Positions 1 through 6,485 of a stretch of 17,057 nt of DNA are shown here, piece by piece. The first letter of the stretch is position 1; each line of letters opens with the position of its first letter. The stretch spans positions 1 through 17,057 of the forward strand of contig JBDHSX010000073.1 in the NCBI GenBank assembly GCA_039808365.1. Direction: 5' to 3'. The translations under genes and the position numbers were made by a program. Under the pieces are notes generated by a model. The model was not told where the DNA came from. It ran no database searches and saw nothing but the letters and a program-made list of their open reading frames with translations. Source of the stretch: 62-47 sp039808365. GTDB taxonomy: Bacteria; Pseudomonadota; Alphaproteobacteria; Rhizobiales; Xanthobacteraceae.

Positions 1-860
1 TTGGAGATGATCGATCCCGACATCATGCCGAGCAGGCCGCTGGCGAAGATGCACACCTTGGCCGCGCCGCCGCGAAACGTGCCGCACAGCGCGAAGGCGA
101 TGTTGATGAAGAATTTGCCGGCGCCGGTCATCATCAGCGCGACGCCGAACACCAGGAAGCCGATCACCGTATCGGCGAACGCCTGGATTGGAATCCCCAA
201 AAGGCTTTCGCCGGACAGCATGTGATAGGCGGTGGCCTGCTCCAGCGTCGATTGCGTGCCGCGCAGCGGCCCGAGCCAGCTCGCGTCCGCGAACAAGGGA
301 TAGAGCGTGAACGGGAGGATGCAGAGCAAAAGGCTCCAGCCGCCGGTGCGCCGCAGCGCCTCCATCAGCATCGCCCACATCACCAGGCCGGCGATATAGG
401 CGGCGGGCGGCGCGCCGCCGAATTCCCAGCCGGCTTCCGCGGCCTTGCGGATATGCGCCATCAGCACCAGCGCGGCGGCGAATGTGATGATCGCGAGCGC
501 GATGTCGTACCACGGAATCCTGTCGAGGCTGGCGCGCTCCGATCCGGGAAAGATCAGGTAGGTGAACGGCAGCATCAGCGCGATCAGCAGATAGAAGTAT
601 TCGGTGTTGAGCTGGGTGTAACCGACGAAGAAGCGCAGGGCGAATTGCTGGTTGATGCAGAGGAAGATCGTCGCCGCCGTCGCCGCGATCAGCGCGCCGC
701 GCCACACCCCGCGCAAGGTCCGCACCCGCGTGGTTTCGGCTTCCTGCATGGTCGCATGCGGGTCCTCGAAAATGATGCGCGTCGTGACATCGCCCGATGG
801 CTCGGCTTGGGATGCGGAAGCCGGGGCGCGGCCAAGGTTGGCGGAATCCGGTTGAGACAT
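1..860 (-). CDS. TRAP transporter fused permease, TAXI-associated (partial, C-terminus off the left edge)
   Basis: This is the membrane part of a tripartite TRAP importer, in which small (DctQ-like) and large (DctM-like) permease parts are fused in one chain; it imports a carboxylate-type solute using an ion gradient. The frame is open from an ATG at 860 to the window edge, giving 286 residues. A perfect AGGAGG stands at 865-870. The first 50 or so residues are hydrophilic. Hydrophobic segments follow at about residues 53-70, 88-105, 118-136, 153-168, 175-190 and 226-246. The last visible part (about 264-286) has the glycine-rich 'RGGAAKV..ASGLLGMMSGS' pattern typical of the fused TRAP permease family. 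The family's usual length is 600-700 residues, so more than half is missing because of the window edge, not because of a mutation. It lies 70 bp downstream of the solute-binding protein gene on the same strand and is almost certainly its partner. The substrate cannot be read from the sequence. Confidence 0.9.
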   Translation of the reverse strand, partial: MSQPDSANLGRAPASASQAEPSGDVTTRIIFEDPHATMQEAETTRVRTLRGVWRGALIAATAATIFLCINQQFALRFFVGYTQLNTEYFYLLIALMLPFTYLIFPGSERASLDRIPWYDIALAIITFAAALVLMAHIRKAAEAGWEFGGAPPAAYIAGLVMWAMLMEALRRTGGWSLLLCILPFTLYPLFADASWLGPLRGTQSTLEQATAYHMLSGESLLGIPIQAFADTVIGFLVFGVALMMTGAGKFFINIAFALCGTFRGGAAKVCIFASGLLGMMSGSIIS

Positions 861-930
861 CGAGCCTCCTTCGCGGCGAGACTCGCCGCCGGACCGAAGC
901 GATCGGGCGGCGAGGGTTTGAAGGAAAGGC

Positions 931-2088
931 TCAGTTGAACGGATCGGGCAGCTTGGCCTCGGCGAGCGCCGCCTTGCGCGCGGCGGACCAGCCGTCGGCG
1001 AACTTGTCGTCCGGCGGATTGGTCTTGGTGAAGGCGGTCCATGCCGCGGCGAGAACCTGCTGGCGCTTGATCAGGCCGTCGTTATGAGCCTGATCTTCCG
1101 CGGTCCAGTGGCCGGCCTCCTTGAGCGCCCTCACGGTGCCGGGATGAAATGGTATGACCCATTTCATGGTCTGGCGCTTGACGTCGAGGCCGGCCGCGCC
1201 GGGAACGTCGTCTTTGTAATTGTCGTAGCCGTTGATCATCGCCTTGACGATCGCATGGATGGCGTCGGCCGACTCGGTGCCGTAGGCGACGAACAGCGGA
1301 TAGGGATAGGTGCCCATCTCGATCGGCTTGTCCTTGGAGATGCCGGCGCCGCATGTCACCGTGTGCGGGGTAAAGAACGGGCCGATCTTCTGAACCCGCT
1401 CCCAGCCGGCCTTGTCGCTCTTCGCCATCACCGGCCACATCAGGCCGCGCGGCGCGGTTTCGGCTTCCTTGGCCTGGCCGGAGATGGTCGAGGCGAACGC
1501 GCCGTCGACGTCGTTGTTGATGATGCCTTTCCACATCGCGCCGTAGCTGGCGAATTCGACGATCTTGACATCGTTCTTGGTGAGGCCGGCGAAGGCGATG
1601 ATTGCAAGCGCGTTCTGGTTCAGCGCGGGCGAGCCGACCACGAAGCCGAGGCGCTTGCCTTTGAAATCCTTCAAATCCTTGACGCCGACATCGTTGGCGA
1701 TGCCGACCGAGAGGCCGTTGCAGTCAACGGTGGAGAGCAGCAACTGGATCGGTTGCGGTCCCCATTCCCGGGCGCCGAACTCGAACACGCCTTCCTGCGC
1801 GAAATAGCTGCCGGTGCCCATGGCCGATGCGATGGCGCGGCCGGCGCGAAGCGGCGCGAGACGGGCGACGTCGTTGCCGGCGGGAAGCACGCGCACGCTC
1901 GAATTGTATTTATCCTTCATCATCTTGCCGACGGCGACGGCGATGTTGAAGCCGGACGACCCGGTGTCGTAGGCGGTAAATGTTAGTGTCGACGGCAATT
2001 TCACATCGTCGGCGCGCAACGCCGATGAGAACAGCAGGGTTGCGCCTGCGGCGGCGATAACAGTGCGTGCGACGACTGAACGAAGCAT
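931..2088 (-). CDS. TAXI-family TRAP transporter solute-binding protein
   Basis: This is the periplasmic substrate-capturing protein of a TRAP importer of the TAXI type, 385 residues. I chose the ATG at 2088 because a GGGGAGGG ribosome site lies just upstream; the longer frame from 2127 would add 13 residues ahead of the signal peptide. Residues 1-26 form a signal peptide with a hydrophobic core (IAAAGATLLFSSA) and a likely cut after 'ALRA'. The mature N-terminus carries the family pattern 'YDTGSSGFNIAVAVGKMM', followed by 'PAGNDVARLAPLRAGRA', where TAXI proteins bind ligand. Some TAXI members bind glutamate or 2-oxoglutarate, but the ligand here is unknown. The permease gene follows after 70 bp. 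The biotin carrier gene lies 246 bp upstream on the same strand and may or may not share its transcript. Confidence 0.93.
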   Translation of the reverse strand: MLRSVVARTVIAAAGATLLFSSALRADDVKLPSTLTFTAYDTGSSGFNIAVAVGKMMKDKYNSSVRVLPAGNDVARLAPLRAGRAIASAMGTGSYFAQEGVFEFGAREWGPQPIQLLLSTVDCNGLSVGIANDVGVKDLKDFKGKRLGFVVGSPALNQNALAIIAFAGLTKNDVKIVEFASYGAMWKGIINNDVDGAFASTISGQAKEAETAPRGLMWPVMAKSDKAGWERVQKIGPFFTPHTVTCGAGISKDKPIEMGTYPYPLFVAYGTESADAIHAIVKAMINGYDNYKDDVPGAAGLDVKRQTMKWVIPFHPGTVRALKEAGHWTAEDQAHNDGLIKRQQVLAAAWTAFTKTNPPDDKFADGWSAARKAALAEAKLPDPFN

Positions 2089-2110
2089 GTAGCCCTCCCC
2101 ATGTATAGCG

Positions 2111-2123
2111 TCCGCTTCGCGGA
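2111..2123. other. Small inverted repeat upstream of the solute-binding protein gene
   Basis: TCCGC-ttc-GCGGA is a perfect 5-bp stem with a 3-base loop. It ends 23 bp before the start codon of the solute-binding protein. It could be a leader hairpin or an operator half-site pair; nothing else in the sequence decides between these. Confidence 0.25.
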
Positions 2124-2156
2124 TCACATTATCGTGCGTGGATCATGTCATCGCGG

Positions 2157-2179
2157 GCGCGGGCTGGCAACGCCCGCGC
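2157..2179. other. GC-rich hairpin between the biotin carrier and solute-binding protein genes
   Basis: An 8-bp perfect stem (GCGCGGGC / GCCCGCGC) closes a 7-base loop. It lies in the 246-bp gap between the two minus-strand genes. No T-tract follows on the minus strand, so it is not a standard intrinsic terminator. It could still reduce read-through or protect an mRNA end. I see no gene in the rest of this gap: the 65-codon minus-strand frame there has no family resemblance or good ribosome site. Confidence 0.3.
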
Positions 2180-2334
2180 GATGGATTCATCCGCCTCGCG
2201 TGTTTCGCGACAAGCCATGAAGCAACCGGAAGCGCGCGATCGGCGGTGCGATAGGCGATGATGGCAAGGGTGAGACGCATTGTCGCGCCGCGGCCGCATG
2301 CGCCGCCGGGAAGGATGCAAACCCATCTATCGCA

Positions 2335-2559
2335 TCATGATGATTCGATGGTGGCGATCAGCTGACCTTCGGCGACGACGTCGTCGATCTTGACGAGGAT
2401 CGTTGTCACGGTCCCGCCGCCGGGGGCGGGGACCGGCAATTCCATCTTCATGGCCTCGACCAGGATGATGTCGTCGCCTTCATCGATCCGGTCGCCGGCG
2501 TTCGCGACCAGCGCGCAGACCCGCCCGGCCACCTCGGTGACAACCCTGGTTTCGGCCAT
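2335..2559 (-). CDS. Stand-alone biotin carboxyl carrier protein (biotinyl domain)
   Basis: This 74-residue protein is a single biotinyl/lipoyl attachment domain. In biotin-dependent carboxylases the domain carries CO2 on a biotin joined to a lysine, moving it from the biotin carboxylase to the carboxyltransferase. The motif E-A-M-K-M-E at residues 35-40 places biotin on Lys38; flanking Met residues mark biotin rather than lipoate attachment. The start at 2559 follows a GGAG site 7 bases upstream; an upstream extension (to 2607) would add 16 unrelated residues. Usual AccB proteins are about 150 residues with a long linker, so this is a minimal domain. It is divergent from the IclR-carboxyltransferase pair, and that carboxyltransferase is its most likely partner. 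The required biotin carboxylase is not in the window and may be the housekeeping AccC or lie further left. Confidence 0.93.
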   Translation of the reverse strand: MAETRVVTEVAGRVCALVANAGDRIDEGDDIILVEAMKMELPVPAPGGGTVTTILVKIDDVVAEGQLIATIESS

Positions 2560-2902
2560 TCTTTTCTCCGTTTCCTCGTTTCGCCCGAGCCTGATCCCGA
2601 AAAGCATATCCCCGGACTTGATCCAAGGATGAAAACCGGTTTGCGCGTCGCGTCTTTCGGGTCGGACAAACGCGGGCGCAAAAAAACCTCACCGCCGTCC
2701 CGTTCGGGAAAGCGGGGGTGATGTTTTATCGTTGCAGATTGCCTGAGGTGGTTTATTCTGCAAGTGGAATTTAATTTTGCATAGCGGAATATTGCGGGAG
2801 CCACATCGCGGGCATCCGCGACCGCATGGCGCGACTGTCTCGCGCCCGCGACATGCGCGGGTTTCGCCGGGCAGCTTCGCAATTCAAGGGGGAGGGCGAT
2901 CG
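2560..2902. promoter_or_regulatory. Divergent intergenic control region between the biotin carrier and IclR genes
   Basis: This 343-bp gap separates the minus-strand biotin carrier gene from the plus-strand IclR gene and must hold promoters for both. A markedly AT-rich patch lies at about 2721-2795. It contains inverted repeats TTGCAG (2732-2737) / CTGCAA (2758-2763) and TGCAA (2759-2763) / TTGCA (2777-2781), plausible sites for the neighbouring IclR regulator. A possible sigma70-type plus-strand promoter is TTGCAG (2732-2737) with TATTCT (2754-2759), spacing 16. The part nearest the carrier gene (about 2590-2645) resembles a degenerate dispersed repeat with the words 'gatcccgaaaagcat' and 'aaaaccggttt'. 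A terminator-like hairpin (2680-2721) is listed separately. Promoter and operator assignments are guesses from pattern alone. Confidence 0.35.
2680..2721 (-). terminator. Intrinsic-terminator-like hairpin with T-tract in the biotin carrier leader
   Basis: Read on the minus strand, TCACC pairs with GGTGA, then (across one mismatch) CCG with CGG, and an inner CCCG-aa-CGGG caps the stem, with a 3-base bulge. Seven T residues follow two bases after the stem (As at 2680-2686 on the plus strand). This is the standard form of a Rho-independent terminator. It acts toward the biotin carrier gene, with the T-tract 120 bp before that gene's start codon. It either stops transcripts running antisense from the IclR promoter area, ends a small RNA, or is an attenuator in the carrier's own leader. 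Confidence 0.6.
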
Positions 2903-3799
2903 ATGGGGCGACGATCCGAGCGGCTGACTCGAGCCGGGCCTCTCGCCGATCTGACCGGCGGCAACGATGTCATTCAGGTGGTGTCGCGCGCATTCGACGT
3001 GCTGCGCTGCTTCGAGGGCCACGAGACCCGGCTCGGCAATCTGGAAATCTCCAACCGCTGCGGCCTGCCGCGCTCCACCGTGTCCCGCCTGACCCACACG
3101 CTGACCCGCATGGGCCAGCTGATCTATCTGCCGCACGATCAGAAATATCGCCTCGGGCCGAGCGCGGTGGCGATGAGCGCCTCGATGCTGCGCGGTTGGC
3201 AAGTGCGCGATTTCATCAAGGAGCGGCTTGGCGATGTCGCCGCGCAGATTCCCGGCACCGTCGGTTTTTTGATCCCGGATCGCTTCAAACTGGTCTATCT
3301 GGAATTCGCGCGTTCGGCGACGGCGCTCGGGCTGCATTCGGGCGTCGGAACGCGGATCGCGATGGCCAGCACCGCCTCCGGCCACGCCTATGTGGCGGCG
3401 CTCGACGAAGTCTCCGCCGAGGCGCTGGTGACGGAAATGGCGCGCGAGCGTCCGGAGGACGCCAGGGTGCTGCGGTCACGCATGGAAGCGATCCGCTGCC
3501 ATCTTCGGGAGAAGGGTTACGTCGTGAGCTGCGGATTGTGGAGCCAGCACATCAACGGCATCGCGATCCCGATCTGGTCGCCGCAATATCAGACCTATGC
3601 CGTCGTCACCATCGGCGTCCTGTCGGCGATGTATGACGAGCAACGGCTTCATGACGAGGTGGCCGCGCCGCTGCGCGCGCTGGCGCGCGACATCGAGGCG
3701 GCGTTGTCGCGTCCCGACGCCGATGTCTTTCGCCGCGCCGTCGTCGCCGAGAGCGACCGCATTCGACGATACAACGATCAACTTGGAGGAACCCAATGA
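2903..3799 (+). CDS. IclR-family transcriptional regulator
   Basis: This 298-residue protein has the IclR layout: an N-terminal winged helix-turn-helix and a C-terminal ligand-binding domain. The helix-turn-helix lies at about residues 44-70 (LEISNRCGLPRSTVSRLTHTL). The wing follows at about 74-86 (IYLPHDQKYRLG), and the effector domain runs from about 100 to 275. I chose the ATG at 2903 because GGGGGAGGG lies just upstream; the frame is open back to 2777 but that part looks non-coding. Its stop codon overlaps the start of the carboxyltransferase gene (ATGA at 3796-3799), so the two are co-transcribed and probably translationally coupled. IclR proteins commonly sense small organic acids or acyl compounds. 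The likely targets are its own operon and the divergent biotin carrier/TRAP genes, but this is inferred from position. Confidence 0.93.
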   Translation: MGRRSERLTRAGPLADLTGGNDVIQVVSRAFDVLRCFEGHETRLGNLEISNRCGLPRSTVSRLTHTLTRMGQLIYLPHDQKYRLGPSAVAMSASMLRGWQVRDFIKERLGDVAAQIPGTVGFLIPDRFKLVYLEFARSATALGLHSGVGTRIAMASTASGHAYVAALDEVSAEALVTEMARERPEDARVLRSRMEAIRCHLREKGYVVSCGLWSQHINGIAIPIWSPQYQTYAVVTIGVLSAMYDEQRLHDEVAAPLRALARDIEAALSRPDADVFRRAVVAESDRIRRYNDQLGGTQ

Positions 3800-5355
3800 C
3801 GTGGCAGCCGGAACTCGACGATCTCGCCCGCCGCGAGGATTTCGCGCGGCAGATGGGCGGCGTTGACAAGGTCAAGCGGCAGCGCGACCAGGGGCGGCTG
3901 AATGTTCGCGAGCGCATCGACAGGCTGGTCGATGACGGCAGCTTTCACGAGATGGGCGCGGTCGCCGGGATCGGCGAATACGACGCGGACGGCGAACTGA
4001 AGAAGCTGACCCCGGCCAACTGCATTTTCGGCCGCGGCAAGATCGACGGCCGCCCGGTGGTGGTGGTCGGCGACGACTTCACCGTGCGCGGCGGCTCCGC
4101 CGACGCCTCGATCAGCGCCAAGCCGCTGATGGCCGAGGAGATGGCGCGCGATTTCCGGCTGCCGATCATCCGCGTGATCGAGGGCTCCGGCGGCGGCGGT
4201 TCGGTCAAGACCATCGAGACCAAGGGCGCGGCCAATCTGCCCGGCGGCATCGGCGGCACCCGCTGGTATGCGACCACGACCGGAAACATGGCGCGGGTGC
4301 CGGTGGTCGGGCTCGGGCTCGGCTCGGTCGCGGGGCTGGGCGCGGCGCGGCTCGCCGCCAGCCATTATTCGGTGATGACCAAGACGTCGGCGATGTTCGT
4401 GGCGGGGCCGCCGGTGGTGGCGCGGCTCGGCCAGCAACTCGACAAGCAGGGACTGGGCGGCTGGGAAATTCAGACCAAGGCCGGCGCCATCGATCACGCG
4501 GTGGAGACCGAGGAGGAGGCGTTCGCCTGCGCCCGGCGCTTCCTGTCCTATCTGCCGTCGTCGGTGCATGAACTGCCGCCGACGCTGCCCTGCGACGACG
4601 ATCCGGAGCGCGCCGACGCCAAACTGATGAAGGCGGTGCCGCGCAACCGGCGGCAGGTCTACAAGATGCGGCCGATCGTCGAGTCGGTGGTGGACAAGGG
4701 GTCGTTCTTCGAGATCGGGCAGAATTACGGCCGCTCGATCATCGCCGGGCTGGCGCGGCTTGAGGGGCGTGCGGTGCTGCTGCTCGCCAGCGACCCGTAT
4801 CACTACGGCGGGTCATGGACCTCGGACGCCTGCGACAAGGTGATCCGCTTCGTCGATCTGGCCGAGACGTTCCATCTGCCGGTGGTCTATCTGATGGACT
4901 GCCCCGGCTTCATGATCGGGCTGGAGGCGGAAAAGGCCGCGACCATCCGTCATGGCGTCCGCGCCATGGCCGCCGTCAACCAGAGCACGGTGCCGTGGTG
5001 CACCATCATCGTGCGCAACGCCTTCGGCGTCGCCGGCGTGGTGCATCAGCCGGCGGACCGCTTCTCGATGCGCTATGCGTGGCCGTCGGCGTCGTGGGGC
5101 TCGCTGCCGCTGGAAGGCGGCATCGAGGCCGCCTATCGCGCCGATATCGACGCGGCGGAGGACCCGCAAGCGAAAATGCGCGAGATCGAGGAACGCCTGA
5201 ACAAGCTGCGCTCGCCGTTCCGCTCGGCCGAGAAATTCTGGGTCGAGGAGATCATCGATCCGCGCCGGACCCGCCCGCTGCTGTGCGAGTTCGCGCGCCT
5301 CGCCGAGCGGCTGCGCACGCCGGGGATCGCCAGCAACATGGCGATCCGGCCGTAG
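3796..5355 (+). CDS. Acyl-CoA carboxylase carboxyltransferase (beta) subunit, divergent
   Basis: This 519-residue protein belongs to the PccB/MccB/AccDA carboxyltransferase family, with two crotonase-like halves. These enzymes move CO2 from carboxybiotin to an acyl-CoA. The N-half has 'RDQGRLNVRERIDRLVDDGSF' near residues 30-50, a glycine-rich loop 'EGSGGGGSV' at 129-137 and 'GSVAGLGAARL' at 176-186. The C-half has 'DCPGF' at 368-372, 'IRHG' at 384-387 and 'RNAFGVAGVVH' at 407-417. Length fits the family. Three places differ from ordinary propionyl-CoA carboxylase: AGG is AGL, GGAYD is GVAGV (so the Asp known to tune acyl specificity in Streptomyces PccB aligns with Val415), and the DVPGF word is DCPGF. 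The substrate is therefore unresolved; propionyl-CoA would suit the neighbouring valine genes. A GGAGGA site lies at 3785-3790 and the start overlaps the IclR stop. No biotin carboxylase is adjacent. Confidence 0.88.
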   Translation: MTWQPELDDLARREDFARQMGGVDKVKRQRDQGRLNVRERIDRLVDDGSFHEMGAVAGIGEYDADGELKKLTPANCIFGRGKIDGRPVVVVGDDFTVRGGSADASISAKPLMAEEMARDFRLPIIRVIEGSGGGGSVKTIETKGAANLPGGIGGTRWYATTTGNMARVPVVGLGLGSVAGLGAARLAASHYSVMTKTSAMFVAGPPVVARLGQQLDKQGLGGWEIQTKAGAIDHAVETEEEAFACARRFLSYLPSSVHELPPTLPCDDDPERADAKLMKAVPRNRRQVYKMRPIVESVVDKGSFFEIGQNYGRSIIAGLARLEGRAVLLLASDPYHYGGSWTSDACDKVIRFVDLAETFHLPVVYLMDCPGFMIGLEAEKAATIRHGVRAMAAVNQSTVPWCTIIVRNAFGVAGVVHQPADRFSMRYAWPSASWGSLPLEGGIEAAYRADIDAAEDPQAKMREIEERLNKLRSPFRSAEKFWVEEIIDPRRTRPLLCEFARLAERLRTPGIASNMAIRP

Positions 5356-5407
5356 TGGACTTGCGGGACATTCGATGTGCGCGCGGACTTTCAATACGAA
5401 AATCGTC

Positions 5408-5521
5408 GTCCCCGCGCCGGCGGGGACCCATACGCCGCAGCGCTTCGGCTCCTTCCCCATCGGGCGAGGTCATTTAAAACAACCATTGCCAGGGGTTATA
5501 AGTCCCCGCCTGGGCGGGGAC
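5408..5521. repeat. Inverted pair of GC-rich palindromes (REP-like doublet)
   Basis: Two hairpins with the same arms face each other: GTCCCCGC-gccg-GCGGGGAC at 5408-5427 and GTCCCCGCC-tg-GGCGGGGAC at 5502-5521. The first is preceded by 'tcgtc', and the second is followed by its mirror 'gac(g)a', so the pair is arranged head to head. About 74 bp lie between them. The element fills the gap between the convergent carboxyltransferase (plus) and enoyl-CoA hydratase (minus) genes, where it could stop transcription from both sides or protect mRNA 3' ends. No T-tract is present. Confidence 0.75.
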
Positions 5522-5544
5522 GACATTGAGGTTGCCGCGACCTC

Positions 5545-6327
5545 TCATTTCCCGCCGCGCTTGCGGTCGAGAAATTCCTGCATCAGCCGGCGCGGCTCGT
5601 CGGTGAGGTAGGAGCGCCCGAAGGCGCCGACCGATACCGCGATCGACTCCTTCAGCGGAAGGTCCTCCCATTGCCGCAGCAGCGCCTTCTGGTCGCGCAG
5701 CGCCTGCGGGCCGCATTCCAGCAGCATCTCCACCACGCGCGCGACGGCATGGTCGAGAGGCTCGCCGTCGCCGGCGACGGCGTCGATCAGGCCCCAGTCC
5801 AGCGCGGTCGGCGCGTCGATGGTGGCGGCGGTCATCAGCAGCCAGCGCGCGCGGCCCCAGCCGATCAGGCGGGGCAGCAGCGCGGCGTGGATCACCGAGG
5901 GAATGCCGACCCGCACCTCGGGCATCGCGAATTTGGCGTCGTGGGCCGCCACCCGGAAATCGCAGGCGGCGGCGACTTCCAGCCCGCCGCCGAGACACCA
6001 GCCCGGCATCCGCGCGATGGTGGGCGCGGGGAAATCGCGCACCGCCTCGCACAGATCGCGCAGGCCGGAAATGAAGCGTTCCGCGCCGGCCTGGTCGAGC
6101 GTCGCCATCTCCTTGATGTCGGCGCCGCCGATCATGCTCTTTTCGGTTCCGCCGGCGAGGATCAGCGCGCGAATCCCGCCGTCCGCCGCCAGCGCAGTCA
6201 GTCCCTCGGTGACCGCCTTGATCACCTGCGTGTTGAGAATGGTGAGGGGGCCGGCGTTGCTGATGGCGAGCCGGACCACGCCGCGCGCCTCGCGCGTCAC
6301 GCCGCAATGGGAATTGATCATCTGCAT
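5545..6327 (-). CDS. Enoyl-CoA hydratase / isomerase family protein
   Basis: This crotonase-fold enzyme of 260 residues adds water to a 2-enoyl-CoA. In this setting methacrylyl-CoA, the valine intermediate made by the nearby dehydrogenase, is the natural candidate. The CoA/oxyanion motif 'IGGADIKEM' is at residues 66-74 and the 'GGGLEVAAACD' motif at 113-123. Both catalytic glutamates of hydratases are present, Glu117 and Glu137 ('FAMPEV'), with the same 20-residue spacing as Glu144/Glu164 of rat mitochondrial hydratase. The start is either 6327 or the second ATG at 6321; the ribosome site (GAGCGAGA) is weak. The frame continues upstream to 6498, but that part overlaps the divergent TetR gene and shows no family match. 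It is transcribed divergently from the TetR gene and convergently with the carboxyltransferase gene. Confidence 0.9.
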   Translation of the reverse strand: MQMINSHCGVTREARGVVRLAISNAGPLTILNTQVIKAVTEGLTALAADGGIRALILAGGTEKSMIGGADIKEMATLDQAGAERFISGLRDLCEAVRDFPAPTIARMPGWCLGGGLEVAAACDFRVAAHDAKFAMPEVRVGIPSVIHAALLPRLIGWGRARWLLMTAATIDAPTALDWGLIDAVAGDGEPLDHAVARVVEMLLECGPQALRDQKALLRQWEDLPLKESIAVSVGAFGRSYLTDEPRRLMQEFLDRKRGGK

Positions 6328-6485
6328 CGAAACTGTCTCGCTCAGGTTTAAGATGGCGGCGGTCGGGGCAGGGCGGCGACCCTCGATCGTAAATAACCCA
6401 GGCCGGACTATATTTCGACCTTTCCTTCGATCGCCGTCATTATATGATCCATAACATGCCATGGATGCGTTGATGGGGAGCCGTG
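6328..6485. promoter_or_regulatory. Divergent promoter region with candidate TetR operator
   Basis: This 158-bp gap lies between the hydratase (minus) and TetR (plus) genes. An inverted repeat ATCCAT (6447-6452) / ATGGAT (6461-6466), spacer 8, has the size and place expected for a TetR-family operator, 20 bp before the TetR ribosome site. An AT-rich word TATATT is at 6409-6414. Binding of the TetR protein here would control both divergent genes; this is inferred only from layout. Confidence 0.35.

Noticed and set aside
222..938. 238-codon plus-strand open frame
   Set aside because: It is antisense to the TRAP permease, is rich in Arg/Glu/Gln as expected of a shadow frame in GC-rich DNA, and resembles no family.
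1084..1986. 300-codon plus-strand open frame
   Set aside because: It lies entirely antisense to the solute-binding protein gene, which has clear family motifs, a signal peptide and a ribosome site.
2129..2326. 65-codon minus-strand open frame between the carrier and binding-protein genes
   Set aside because: Arg/Ser-rich composition, no recognisable domain and no convincing ribosome site; treated as non-coding.
3778..4803. 341-codon minus-strand open frame
   Set aside because: It is antisense to the carboxyltransferase gene and its composition (His, Arg, Ala) is that of a shadow frame.
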